Assembly (NCBI RefSeq): GCF_031157525.1
Contig: NZ_JAVIXR010000009.1
Location: forward strand, 106,568-170,567
Reading direction: 5' to 3'
DNA: 64,000 nucleotides
Source: Marinobacter sediminicola
GTDB lineage: Bacteria; Pseudomonadota; Gammaproteobacteria; Pseudomonadales; Oleiphilaceae
Below, piece after piece: positions 38,565-47,816 of this stretch. Position 1 is the stretch's first letter, and each line of letters begins with the position of its first letter. The position numbers were made by a program, and so were the translations under genes. Under the pieces are notes generated by a model, which searched no databases, was not told the DNA's origin, and worked only from the letters and a program-made list of their open reading frames with translations.

Positions 38565-39086
38565 TTAATCCGGTTTAGTTCCGCTGTGATTAATGATCGT
38601 GTTTTTAGTATTGATCGTGATATTGAGTGCTGGCTTCTGGCCATTTTGTAACAGTTTGTATTCTGCCGGGTGCAGAATAGTTTGTCGCAAGACGCCGAAT
38701 TTTACCGGCAGCGGGTCACACATGAGAGGGTCATTCTGGTTCGAATCTAGTCTGGTCAATATCACACCACCGAAAATGTTATCAACACACCCGATTTCTA
38801 CCTCCCTGAAAAAATCAGCCCGATCGCTCTCCGCCATCGACTCGATAATTTTATCCACATCCAAAACCGAGACACCTGCTTTTGCCAGATCAATGGCTTC
38901 CTCCTTGGTATAGCACGGAGTGAAGTAAACCAAGGTTCCAGTGGCTTGGTTGTCGGAAACAAGCAGATGTCGGTTATTATGGATTTCATGAATTGAGAAT
39001 GCACCAAAACTACGGTCGTCAAGCAATGCCTGGTTAATAAACAACAGAACCTTCTCGTTGTAAGTGTAAACAGTAATAGCGAACAT
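38565..39086 (-). CDS. Unknown protein
   Basis: A 173-residue soluble protein starting at ATG 39086 behind AGAGGA. It has an N-terminal segment with alternating strands and a middle region, TKEEAIDLAKAGVSVLDVDKIIESMAESDRADFF, that looks helical. No signal peptide, membrane helix or catalytic motif is seen. It faces the small 72-residue gene tail to tail. No family is recognised. Confidence 0.55.
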   Translation of the reverse strand: MFAITVYTYNEKVLLFINQALLDDRSFGAFSIHEIHNNRHLLVSDNQATGTLVYFTPCYTKEEAIDLAKAGVSVLDVDKIIESMAESDRADFFREVEIGCVDNIFGGVILTRLDSNQNDPLMCDPLPVKFGVLRQTILHPAEYKLLQNGQKPALNITINTKNTIINHSGTKPD

Positions 39087-39235
39087 AAAAATATCCTCTT
39101 TGATGGATATTTAACAATACACAAAAATCATGGCCATGCGACGCGTCAAAACACGAATAAAATGTAATTGCACGAGAATTGCCTAATTTATTTCGAGGTA
39201 ATCTATGCAGACATATTGAATGTTGAGATTCGTGT

Positions 39236-39853
39236 ATGAATATTGATCGATGCTGGGCTGTAATTAAGTCTGAAATTTATAATGTCAACGAGCAGAGGTT
39301 TGACGACTTTGATCTGATATTGAGATGTCTAATGATAATTTCCGATGATATCGTTGACGAATATAAACAGAGCCGAGATTTCCATAAAAGAAAAGACTCG
39401 AAGTTCAAGTTTTGGACATACGTACCGAGCATTGAGCGCGGTTCGCTATCCGTTGTAATTCGTTGGCGCAGATACAGTGGTCATGGGCGCTATTCGGATC
39501 CAGTCGCGACGTCCCAGTTAGTCGACTACAGGATTCCAATGTCGTTTTTCCCAAAATGCACCAGGCCCGAGAAGAGCGCTATCATGCATGCTGAAACACA
39601 GTTCTCCACCGTCCGAAAAATTGGTGAAAAACTATTGCTAATTGCCCAGGCGCAGAACGCATTGTTGGATATTACCGGGGCCCGGTGCCTGAAAGAGGAC
39701 CAGCGAGTGACCGGAAGATTACAGCGGGTGCAGCAAAAGGCTGAAGAAGATGATCTTGTTCATAACTCTGCAACGGACACAATAGAGTTTACAGATGCAG
39801 AACGTGCAGCGTTTCGAAAAAAGCATGGCCTAGGCCCTCGAAGGTACAGTTAA
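39236..39853 (+). CDS. Unknown protein, possibly MobI-like
   Basis: A 205-residue protein starting at ATG 39236. The middle part (FWTYVPSIERGSLSVVIRWRRY then VDYRIPMSFFP) followed by a long helix (SAIMHAETQFSTVRKIGEKLLLIAQAQ) resembles the layout of MobI, the accessory protein that binds oriT of SXT/R391-type elements. The similarity is recalled from the general pattern and is not strong. If right, the island could be mobilised by such an element. The iterated GTGTAC array starts 190 bases downstream. Confidence 0.4.
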   Translation: MNIDRCWAVIKSEIYNVNEQRFDDFDLILRCLMIISDDIVDEYKQSRDFHKRKDSKFKFWTYVPSIERGSLSVVIRWRRYSGHGRYSDPVATSQLVDYRIPMSFFPKCTRPEKSAIMHAETQFSTVRKIGEKLLLIAQAQNALLDITGARCLKEDQRVTGRLQRVQQKAEEDDLVHNSATDTIEFTDAERAAFRKKHGLGPRRYS

Positions 39854-40045
39854 TGTCTGTACCTCGGGGGAGGGGGCTGTGCTCAAGATAGGATAGGTAA
39901 CATAGGGGGCGGAATTATTTTCGAATAATGGCTTCGCCAGGACCAGGGCTTGATGGATAATCTGAAGTTAGCGCAAAAATTCTGAAGACGAAATGGGTGT
40001 TATTGAGAGAGATTAAATAGATAGTTTTAATGTGAAATTACCTGG

Positions 40046-40160
40046 AGTGTACCGCAAGTGTACTTGAAGTGTACCCAGAGTGTACTTTTCAAGGTTTCAA
40101 TTCGTGAGAGTCCAGAAAAATAAGTGCGTAAGTACACTCTGGGTACACCTGGAGTACACT
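40046..40160. repeat. Iterated AGTGTAC array: four direct, three inverted, 11-bp period
   Basis: AGTGTAC occurs at 40046, 40057, 40068 and 40079, exactly every 11 bases. The inverse motif GTACAC(T/C) occurs at 40132, 40143 and 40154, again every 11 bases. A 19-bp perfect inverted repeat (GTGTACCCAGAGTGTACTT at 40069-40087 and its complement at 40130-40148) joins the two halves. One-turn spacing places all sites on one face of the helix. This suits a cooperative DNA-binding protein at an origin of transfer, an origin of replication or an operator. It lies in a non-coding gap (39854-40170). Confidence 0.85.
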
Positions 40161-40170
40161 GAATGTCAGC

Positions 40171-40539
40171 TTAAAGAAAGCTGTGCGGATCATCTGAGAA
40201 GCCGGTGTCTATAAAAATTGATTCATCAAATGACGACGTATCATCGGATATATCAAATCCATAAGGATTGCCGCCGACATCAATCCCACCAATATCTCCA
40301 CCTGACATCAGAAGCCCGGTCGCCGGATTGATATTAAGATCATCTCCTTGAAGGCTCAGAGATTCAGAATCGAACAGCGTGAAGCTATGATCCGGATCAT
40401 CATCAAAATCCTGTGGTTCGTAGCTTTTATCAAAAATTGAATGTGCAAACGTTGCTCCCAGGATGGCGCCGGCAACTAGGCCAATCGGGCCAAAAAAAGC
40501 TCCAACCGCACCACCTATTAATACCAGTAGAATAATCAT
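40171..40539 (-). CDS. Glycine-zipper small membrane protein
   Basis: A 122-residue protein. Residues 1-32 are hydrophobic and glycine-rich (LIGGAVGAFFGPIGLVAGAILGA), a glycine-zipper-type membrane segment. The remainder is acidic and ends with a repeat-like NPATGLLMSGGDIGGIDVGGNPYG stretch rich in glycine and aspartate. The function is unknown; such proteins are common in mobile islands. It is transcribed away from the BREX operon and starts at ATG 40539. Confidence 0.6.
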   Translation of the reverse strand: MIILLVLIGGAVGAFFGPIGLVAGAILGATFAHSIFDKSYEPQDFDDDPDHSFTLFDSESLSLQGDDLNINPATGLLMSGGDIGGIDVGGNPYGFDISDDTSSFDESIFIDTGFSDDPHSFL

Positions 40540-40864
40540 AGCTGTGTCTCACCAAGGCTGGTTTCAATGTTGGTTCAGTTTAGCGGAATCTGAAGTTCGT
40601 CCAAATTCAGGCCTGTGAGAGCTGGGCATACTGAGAACACTGCGAAGCCAAGGGGCATAAGCTTGATGCTTGGAATCTGTCGTCAGATCAAGCAGTATTG
40701 AGTCCATCATAAAAAGAAGCAGCCTACCTTCTATCCTAAGTGGTAAGTCGATTGGCAAGCTAGATTTTCAGGCTTTCTGCTAAGCTCCAGCAAGCTGCAG
40801 GCCAGCTTAGCGATTTCCTTGATCAAGCAGTGGTTGGGATTTCGCGAAATACAAGGAATGCCTG
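40540..40864. other. Gap before the BREX locus
   Basis: No gene could be supported. A 64-codon minus-strand ORF (40564-40758) has no recognisable features. Base composition is mixed. The region probably contains the divergent promoters of the glycine-zipper gene and the TPR-brx operon. No clear operator was seen. Confidence 0.4.
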
Positions 40865-41248
40865 ATGTTAAGGACCAACGAAAAGAAAGAACTAAGCCGC
40901 AAATCGCCAGAAAAGGCCCCGGCCATACTTTCTCGGGTTAATCAGCTTGTAAGCCAAGGGTTGCAGCAAGCAGCCATAGATCTGCTAGATGCAGCAGTCT
41001 CCGCTTCTCCAAACGATTCCTCACTGCTAAGCGCCTTGGGTCGTGTTTATCTTTTAAATCGGCAGCCTGAAAAAGCTGTGATCTATTTGCGGCGATCGCT
41101 CGCTCAATCAAGTTCGAAGCCTGTGCAGGCCAATAGCTACGCATCAGTGGATTTCAGGTGCTTGGTTAGCAGAATAGTGCTTACAAAAGCGATGAATTGT
41201 TTGAGTCTGGGTGCTCGTAGCGTTAAGTTGGACGGTTACCGCGTTTAA
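40865..41248 (+). CDS. TPR-like protein upstream of brxA, odd C terminus
   Basis: A 127-residue ORF. Residues 20-85 have tetratricopeptide-type helices (VNQLVSQGLQQAAIDLLDAAVSASPNDSSLLSALGRVYLLNRQPEKAVIYLRRSL). The last 40 residues (from QANSYASVDF) show no repeat pattern and are rich in C, S and V. The gene may therefore be a remnant in which a longer TPR protein lost its 3' part. It ends 22 bases before brxA and could be co-transcribed. Confidence 0.5.
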   Translation: MLRTNEKKELSRKSPEKAPAILSRVNQLVSQGLQQAAIDLLDAAVSASPNDSSLLSALGRVYLLNRQPEKAVIYLRRSLAQSSSKPVQANSYASVDFRCLVSRIVLTKAMNCLSLGARSVKLDGYRV

Positions 41249-41270
41249 CCTAGAAAAGTGCCCAAACTGA

Positions 41271-41888
41271 ATGGCAAGCAACGACCGTTATCGAATTTCC
41301 TTCACCTCTGGCAGCCTACACCATTACGAATCCGTGCAACTGGCAGAGCTCTACCGGGAGCTAGGAGACTGGGAAACCACCCGCTCAGAGACTCTGCAGC
41401 GTAATGTGCTTCAAGCCAGAACAGAGCGTACCGCTAAAGTTGTATGCCGAGAAATTATTGACCGGTTAAAGACGCTCAGCAAGGCAGAACTGGATTTTCT
41501 TATTGATAGCGGCCATAAGGACCAAGCACACATTCTGTGGTTGGCTATTTGTAGGCTTTACCGGTTCGTCGCCGATTTTGCAGTGGAGGTTGTAAGGGAG
41601 CGTTTTCTGTCGATGAAAATCGATCTGACCTATGAAGATTTTGATGCTTTTTTCAACAGAAAATCAGAATGGCACGATGAGCTTGATCAAGCTAGCCCAT
41701 CTACAAGGGACAAGTTGCGCCAGGTGACGTTCAGGATGCTCCGGGAGGCCGAGTTGGTGACCAAAGGGAAAACGATCAATACAGTCATTCTCAGCCCCAA
41801 GTTGGTAGGGCTTATTCGTGAGAACAATTCTGACGAATTTCTTTACTTTCCCGTTTTTGAATCTGATATCAAAGGGATGTCACTGTGA
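41271..41888 (+). CDS. brxA: BREX protein BrxA (DUF1819)
   Basis: A 205-residue protein with the BrxA pattern: SFTSGSLHHYESVQLAELYRELGDW at the N terminus and the helical core QRNVLQARTERTAKVVCREIIDRLKTL. The family has a NusB-like helical fold and binds DNA. The ribosome-binding site before ATG 41271 is poor, so expression may depend on coupling with the upstream ORF. Its stop overlaps the brxB GTG start. Confidence 0.93.
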   Translation: MASNDRYRISFTSGSLHHYESVQLAELYRELGDWETTRSETLQRNVLQARTERTAKVVCREIIDRLKTLSKAELDFLIDSGHKDQAHILWLAICRLYRFVADFAVEVVRERFLSMKIDLTYEDFDAFFNRKSEWHDELDQASPSTRDKLRQVTFRMLREAELVTKGKTINTVILSPKLVGLIRENNSDEFLYFPVFESDIKGMSL

Positions 41889-42496
41889 GCAAAGACATTG
41901 CCAGAATGCCGATGCAGGATCGGTTTCAGCACCTTCATAGCGTTATTTCTGGACAGCGATTTCTAAATAAACAAGGGCTCGGCAACGAAGTGCCATTTTT
42001 TATCTGCCCCTATAGAGCCGAAGAAGCGGTCGAAATGGAGCGCCTGCAAAGCCAGTTGATCAACCGTCTGGAACAGACAGGAATCAAGATTCTCAACATC
42101 AATCTCTACGATCTCTCTGTTGAGCTTCTGAAAGAACGAGACGTATGGAGCCAGGTTGTTGAGCTCGAACCGACGGTTTCAAAAGATCAGCTCAAGGAGC
42201 TGCTTCAGGGTGTTTTGGATCCAGAGACGCATCTTGTGCCGGCCATTGCGGCGAAGCTACAAACTGCTGAGCTCGACGTGCTGTTTCTTTCTGGCGTAGG
42301 AGAGGTCTTTCCTTATATCCGTTCTCATAACGTGCTCAATAACTTACAAAGCACGGCGAAAGAGAAACCAACAGTGATGTTTTTCCCAGGATCCTATACC
42401 CATTCGCTGGAAACGGGAGCCTCGCTAGATTTGTTTGGAAAGCTTCACGACGACAAGTATTACCGCGCGTTCAATATCTATCATTACGAAGCCTGA
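41885..42496 (+). CDS. brxB: BREX protein BrxB (DUF1788)
   Basis: A 203-residue protein starting at GTG 41885, overlapping the brxA stop. The DUF1788 pattern is visible: FQHLHSVISGQRFLNKQGLGNEVPFFICPY near the N terminus, LDVLFLSGVGEVFPYIRSHNVLNNLQ in the middle, and VMFFPGSYTH at the end. It is a core type 1 BREX component essential for defence; it associates with other BREX proteins, and its biochemical activity is unclear. Confidence 0.94.
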   Translation: MSKDIARMPMQDRFQHLHSVISGQRFLNKQGLGNEVPFFICPYRAEEAVEMERLQSQLINRLEQTGIKILNINLYDLSVELLKERDVWSQVVELEPTVSKDQLKELLQGVLDPETHLVPAIAAKLQTAELDVLFLSGVGEVFPYIRSHNVLNNLQSTAKEKPTVMFFPGSYTHSLETGASLDLFGKLHDDKYYRAFNIYHYEA

Positions 42497-42536
42497 GCGG
42501 ACGTAAAAACGAGGCGCCTTTACAAAGGAAAGCACA

Positions 42537-45500
42537 ATGACATTGAAGAACATCTTTCTAAAACCGGTTGACCGTCCGATCGAAGGTGTTATCAAAGCCG
42601 ACGATGAGGCCAGTCTCCGCCTCGAAATTGACGAATACGTTCTGACGAACGAAGTTGAAAAGCGCCTTGAAGATTTTTTGGATGCCTACAATAACTACGA
42701 AGGTGCAAACGGTGTTTGGGTTTCCGGCTTCTTTGGTTCGGGTAAGTCCCATCTACTTAAAATGCTGGCACTGTTGCTCGAAAACCGTGAGATGGATGGC
42801 GCCTCAACCCTGGATCGCTTCCTTCCAAAGTGCGCCGAAAACACGATTCTTCAGGCTGGCTTGAAGAGGGCTGTCTCCATTCCCTCAAAGAGCATTTTGT
42901 TCAATATCGATCAGAAAGCCGATGTCATTAGCAAAACCCAAATCGACGCGTTGCTGGCCGTGTTCGTCAAAGTCTTTGATGAAATGTGCGGTTACTATGG
43001 CAAACAAGGCCACATCGCCCAGTTCGAACGTGATCTGGATAGCCGCGATTTGTACCAGAAATTCAAAGCCGAGTATGAAAGTGTGGCTGGGCGATCCTGG
43101 CAAAAAGGCCGGGAGCAGGCGTTGTTGGAAGGGCCGAACATTGCCAAAGCCTACGCTGCAGTCACCGTGGCCGACCAACAATCGGCAATGGGTATCCTCG
43201 ATAAATACCGGAGCGATTACCGGGTTTCGATTGAAGATTTTGCGGATAACGTAAACGAATATATCGAGAAGCAGGCGGCCGAGGGTGGCCACAAAGAATT
43301 TCGGCTGAACTTCTTTGTGGACGAGGTAGGCCAGTACATTGCCGACAACATCAAGCTGATGACCAACCTGCAAACTATTGCGGAGAGTCTGGCCACCAAG
43401 TGCCGGGGCCGCGCTTGGATCGTTGTCACTGCTCAGGAAGAGATGAAAAATGTTGTCGGTGAACTGGGCAAGCAGCAGGGCAACGACTTCTCCAAAATTC
43501 AGGCGCGTTTTAACAACCGCATGAAGCTGTCCAGTGCCGACGTGGCCGAAGTCATTCAGAAGCGCTTGCTGACTAAAACAGAAGAGGGCGTCAATCAGCT
43601 ATCAGACGTCTATCACGCGCAATCCAACAATTTCAAAACCCTTTTCGACTTTGCGGATGGTTCAGCCACCTATCGTAACTTCCGGGATAGGGATCACTTC
43701 GTTAACAGCTATCCGTTTATTCCTTATCAATTCGCACTCTTTCAGTCGGCGATTCAGAATTTGTCGCAGCATAGTGCGTTTGAAGGCAAACACAGCTCCG
43801 TTGGTGAACGCTCCATGCTGGGCGTTTTTCAGCAAGTCGCCATCCACATTGGCGGTCACCAGGTAGGCCAGTTAGCGACTTTTGACCTGATGTTCGAAGG
43901 CATCCGATCTGCACTGAAGTCGCAAATACAGCGTGCGATCATCCAGGCCGAAAACCACCTGGACGGGCCATTTGCGATTCGATTGCTGAAAGCTCTGTTT
44001 CTGGTGAAATACGTCAAAGAGTTCAAACCAACGGTTCGCAACCTCTGTGTGCTGATGCTGGACGCCTTCGATCAGGATCTGCCGGCGCTTCGGAAGAAAA
44101 TCGAAGAGGCACTGAGCCTGCTTGAGCAACAAACCTACATACAGCGCAACGGTGACCAGTACGAGTACCTGACCGACGAAGAGAAAGACGTCGAACAGGA
44201 AATCAAGAATGTAGAAGTCGAGTCATCTGACGTTGCAGATGAACTTGAGAAGATCATCTTCGACTACGTCATCAAGCAGCGTAAGATCCGCTACGATGCA
44301 GGCCCCTCCCAGAACCAGGGGCAAGACTATGCCTATTCGCGCAAGCTGGATGACCGGCTGCATGGGCGCGAATACGAACTGGGCATTAATGTTGTCAGCC
44401 CATTTCACGAGCATACCGATAACGAGCAAATGCTGCGTACCGCATCCACTTATAAAGCCGATGAACTCTTCGTTCTGATGCCTTCTGATGAACGTTTGGT
44501 GCGTGACTTACTGATGCTCAAGCGCACAGAGAAGTACATTAAACAAAACATCTCCGTAACCCAGCAGGAGTCGGTTAAACGGATACTGAATGATAAAGGC
44601 TTCCAGAATCGTGAACGTGAAGCCCGGATACGCCAGCAGGTTCAATCCCTTCTCAGTAACGCCAAACTCCTGATTGGTGGTGCGGATGTAGAGGTGGCCA
44701 ACGAAGATCCTCAAACCCGCATCATTCGAGGTTTTCATGAGCTGATTGCTCGTGCGTACCCCAACCTTCGCATGCTGCGAGGTGTCTCCTACTCGGAAAA
44801 CGATATAAGCAACTGCCTTAAGCGGGCAGAAGACGGTTTGTTTGGTAATGATACGACCGCATTGGCGGAGTCCGAACAGGAAGTGCTGGCCTTTATTCAG
44901 AGCAACAATCGTGGCGGTGTTCGCACTACCTTGAAAGGCCTGCTGGAAAAATTTGAGCGAAAGCCCTATGGCTGGTACTACGCCGCCATTCTCTGCACCT
45001 TGGCGAACCTGTGTGCACGCGGAAAAGTCGAGGTTCGTCTCGACGGTAACATCCTGGACGACGCCGAACTCGAACGCGCGTTTCGCAATACCCACGGGCA
45101 CAACAACCTTGTACTGGAACCGCAGATAGAGTTTACCGCGTCCCAAGTACGTGCCCTTAAAGCCTTCTATGAAGACTTTTTTGACAGCCCACCCGCAAGC
45201 AGTGAAGCCAAAGCATTAGGGAAAGAGACTGGTGAGGCCTTTCAAGAAATGTTCCACCAGCTCAACCCCCTGGCAGCCCAGTCTGGCCAGTACCCGTTCC
45301 TCAGTGCTTTAAAGCCTGCGTTGGAATCGCTGAAGGATGTTGCTGGGAAACCTTACACCTGGCACCTGACCGAATTAAGTAAGCAGGAAGATCATCTGCT
45401 GGATCTGAAAGAGGACGTTATCGACCCCATTCGCAAATTCATGAGTGGGTCACAAAAAGACATCTACAATCAGGCGCGGTCGCTGCTGCAGACACAGGAA

Positions 45501-46106
45501 CCCAATTTTATTTATATGCCCGGAGATGAGATTGAGCAAATTCGTTCAATTCTCAATGATCCGAAGTGCTACAAAGGCGGCCGCATCCAGCAGCTGAAAG
45601 GGCAGCTGGATAGCCTGAAAGAACGCATCGATGAAAAGGTTAACCAAACTCGTTCCAGAGCGTCCGCATCCCTGAGCACCATGCAAGAACGAATGCAGAG
45701 CATGGATGAATACCAGGCGCTTCCAGAGCCTCGTCGGGCTGAGCTGAATAAGCCTTTTCAGGATCTGAACGAGCACATTGGCGGACAACAGATCATCGCT
45801 GTTATCAACGATCGCTTGCGCTTTTTTGAAGAAGAGGGCTATCAGAAGGTTTTGGCTAAAATGGTTGAGCTGGCCAACCAAACAACCGCGCCGTCCCCAG
45901 ATCCGGAACAACCCCCCAAGTCAGCGGGTGACGACAAACCGCACAAGATCAAGGAACGGCCCGCCGAGTACGTTCATTCGCGAAACCTTCACGTTACCTA
46001 CAACAAAGCCTGGCTGGCCGATGAAAGCGATGTAGACCGTTACTTAGCGTCCCTGCGTGAAGCTTTACTGCAAGAAATTCAGCAAGGTCGAAAGGTGCAG
46101 ATTTAG
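42537..46106 (+). CDS. brxC: BREX ATPase BrxC
   Basis: A 1189-residue AAA+-type ATPase. Walker A GFFGSGKS is at residues 64-71, and FFVDEVGQYIADN near residue 260 looks like Walker B. A long helical region and a charged C-terminal part with coiled-coil character (LDSLKERIDEKVNQ) follow. Length and layout are typical of BrxC. ORC/Cdc6-like ATPase activity is expected, with a role in assembling the BREX complex on DNA. It starts at ATG 42537 behind AAAGGA. Confidence 0.95.
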   Translation: MTLKNIFLKPVDRPIEGVIKADDEASLRLEIDEYVLTNEVEKRLEDFLDAYNNYEGANGVWVSGFFGSGKSHLLKMLALLLENREMDGASTLDRFLPKCAENTILQAGLKRAVSIPSKSILFNIDQKADVISKTQIDALLAVFVKVFDEMCGYYGKQGHIAQFERDLDSRDLYQKFKAEYESVAGRSWQKGREQALLEGPNIAKAYAAVTVADQQSAMGILDKYRSDYRVSIEDFADNVNEYIEKQAAEGGHKEFRLNFFVDEVGQYIADNIKLMTNLQTIAESLATKCRGRAWIVVTAQEEMKNVVGELGKQQGNDFSKIQARFNNRMKLSSADVAEVIQKRLLTKTEEGVNQLSDVYHAQSNNFKTLFDFADGSATYRNFRDRDHFVNSYPFIPYQFALFQSAIQNLSQHSAFEGKHSSVGERSMLGVFQQVAIHIGGHQVGQLATFDLMFEGIRSALKSQIQRAIIQAENHLDGPFAIRLLKALFLVKYVKEFKPTVRNLCVLMLDAFDQDLPALRKKIEEALSLLEQQTYIQRNGDQYEYLTDEEKDVEQEIKNVEVESSDVADELEKIIFDYVIKQRKIRYDAGPSQNQGQDYAYSRKLDDRLHGREYELGINVVSPFHEHTDNEQMLRTASTYKADELFVLMPSDERLVRDLLMLKRTEKYIKQNISVTQQESVKRILNDKGFQNREREARIRQQVQSLLSNAKLLIGGADVEVANEDPQTRIIRGFHELIARAYPNLRMLRGVSYSENDISNCLKRAEDGLFGNDTTALAESEQEVLAFIQSNNRGGVRTTLKGLLEKFERKPYGWYYAAILCTLANLCARGKVEVRLDGNILDDAELERAFRNTHGHNNLVLEPQIEFTASQVRALKAFYEDFFDSPPASSEAKALGKETGEAFQEMFHQLNPLAAQSGQYPFLSALKPALESLKDVAGKPYTWHLTELSKQEDHLLDLKEDVIDPIRKFMSGSQKDIYNQARSLLQTQEPNFIYMPGDEIEQIRSILNDPKCYKGGRIQQLKGQLDSLKERIDEKVNQTRSRASASLSTMQERMQSMDEYQALPEPRRAELNKPFQDLNEHIGGQQIIAVINDRLRFFEEEGYQKVLAKMVELANQTTAPSPDPEQPPKSAGDDKPHKIKERPAEYVHSRNLHVTYNKAWLADESDVDRYLASLREALLQEIQQGRKVQI

Positions 46107-46145
46107 AACATGCAGATCCTGAGTGCGCAAACCTAAGGGGTAGCT

Positions 46146-47816
46146 ATGAACGATACAGAACAGGATGTTCTTGAGCTGATTCGCCGCGGTGAAAATCTGA
46201 CCGTCGAGTTTAAGAGCGACGAAAGAAGCCTGCCCGATCGGGACCTGATCGCAGCAGTCGTGGCTCTTGCCAACACGGAAGGGGGTGACTTGTTCCTGGG
46301 CGTAGAGGATGACTGTTCGATCACCGGACTGCATGTTAGCCATCGAAACGTGACCGGTCTGCCCGCACTGATTGCTAACAAAACCATCCCATCGATGGCT
46401 GTGCGTGTTGAGACCATTGAGCTGGAAGGGCAGGTAATTGCCAGAATCCGTGTACCCAAGTCCCGACAGCTGGTGTCCACTTCAGACGGTTTGCTGCAGA
46501 GGCGCCGCCTAAAAATGGACGGCAGCCCGGAGGCAGTGCCGTTCTACCCCCACGAATTTGTTCAGCGCCAATCCAGCATCGGTGTCACCGATCCTTCTGC
46601 GCTGCCGCTGGAAAACGTGGCGGTTGAAGACTTGGATCCAATTCAGCGTATTCGCATCCGGAATGCCATCAAGAAATACGGCGGTGATCAAAGCCTGCTG
46701 CCGCTGGCGGACGAAGAGCTGGACGGAGCTCTGGGGCTGACTGTGACGGTAAGCGGCATGCGTCACCCAACAGTGGCTGGTTTGCTTTTACTCGGCAATG
46801 AAAGACAGCTGCGGCAACACTTGCCGTCCCATGAGGCGGCTTTTCAAGTTCTGCGCGGTACCGATGTGCTGGTCAATGAGTTCTACCGCAAGCCACTGCT
46901 GGAGACCTTTGAGGAGGTTGAGCTGCTGTTCCGGGCTCGGGTGGAAGAAGAAGAGATTCAGATTGGTTTGTTTCGCGTGCCCATCCCCAACTTTGATCGG
47001 CGAGCTTTCAGGGAGGCCTTTGTAAACGCTCTTGTGCATCGCGATTACAGCGCTCTGGGCGCAGTACACGTTCGGCTGGATGATGATGGACTGAGCATCA
47101 GCAACCCCGGCGGCTTTGTGGAAGGCGTCAGTTTGGACAACCTGCTGGTAGCCGACCCCCGCTCTCGTAACCCCCTGCTGGCGGATATCATCAAACGCAT
47201 CGGCTTGGCCGAACGCACTGGCAGGGGCATAGACAGGATCTTTGAAGGCATGCTCCGTTATGGGCGCACTGCTCCAGACTATTCCATGTCATCCGCCTAT
47301 ACCGTCGCCGTGCGCATGAGTGCAGCAGATGCAGACGCGGACTTTCTGCGCATGATTGTGCAACGCGAGGAACAAGCCGGCGCAGCCATGCCCATCGACA
47401 GCTTGATAATTCTTTCCCGGCTGCGTAATGAGCGGCGGTTGAGAACAACGGATTTGGCCAAGTCTGTGCAGAAGCCAGAAACTGTGGTTCGGGGCACCTT
47501 GGAGAAGCTGGTAGAAGCCGGCATGGTGGAAGCCCACAGCACCGGCAAGGGTCGCACCTATACGCTGAGCGCAAAGGTATATCAGGGCGCTGGCCAAAAA
47601 GCGGCTTATGTTCGGCAGGCGGGTTTTGATCCCATTCAGCAAGAACAAATGGTGCTGAACTTTATCGACACCCACGGCAGCATAAAGCGAGCGGATGCTG
47701 CCGATTTGTGCCACATCAGCCCGTACCAGGCCACCCGATTGCTCAATCGCTTGAAAGACAAAGCAGTAATACTCCCTGTAGGTCAAGGCAAGGGAACTCG
47801 ATATGAGCGCAACTGA
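46146..47816 (+). CDS. AlbA_2/Schlafen-fold ATP-binding regulator in the BREX locus
   Basis: A 556-residue protein. The N-terminal AlbA_2 (Schlafen-type) domain spans about residues 10-130 (LTVEFKSDERSLPDRDLIAAVVALANTEGGDLFLGVEDD). A central ATPase-like domain of the HATPase_c_4 kind follows (REAFVNALVHRDYS, then NPGGFVEGVS and GLAERTGRGIDRIF). Two winged helices (about 400-470 and 500-556) end the protein. Such proteins are usually called transcriptional regulators; some Schlafen-fold relatives are nucleases. It starts 39 bases after brxC at ATG 46146 and probably regulates or supports BREX. Confidence 0.85.
   Translation: MNDTEQDVLELIRRGENLTVEFKSDERSLPDRDLIAAVVALANTEGGDLFLGVEDDCSITGLHVSHRNVTGLPALIANKTIPSMAVRVETIELEGQVIARIRVPKSRQLVSTSDGLLQRRRLKMDGSPEAVPFYPHEFVQRQSSIGVTDPSALPLENVAVEDLDPIQRIRIRNAIKKYGGDQSLLPLADEELDGALGLTVTVSGMRHPTVAGLLLLGNERQLRQHLPSHEAAFQVLRGTDVLVNEFYRKPLLETFEEVELLFRARVEEEEIQIGLFRVPIPNFDRRAFREAFVNALVHRDYSALGAVHVRLDDDGLSISNPGGFVEGVSLDNLLVADPRSRNPLLADIIKRIGLAERTGRGIDRIFEGMLRYGRTAPDYSMSSAYTVAVRMSAADADADFLRMIVQREEQAGAAMPIDSLIILSRLRNERRLRTTDLAKSVQKPETVVRGTLEKLVEAGMVEAHSTGKGRTYTLSAKVYQGAGQKAAYVRQAGFDPIQQEQMVLNFIDTHGSIKRADAADLCHISPYQATRLLNRLKDKAVILPVGQGKGTRYERN

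Noticed and set aside
40046..40160. CRISPR array
   Set aside because: The repeat is only 7 bases with an 11-bp period, in two orientations, and has no spacers of normal length. No cas genes are present.
40564..40758. 64-codon minus-strand ORF upstream of the TPR gene
   Set aside because: No clear ribosome-binding site, family pattern or neighbour relation supports it.
44508..45146. 212-codon minus-strand ORF opposite brxC
   Set aside because: Antisense to a conserved part of brxC with no family resemblance; treated as a shadow frame.
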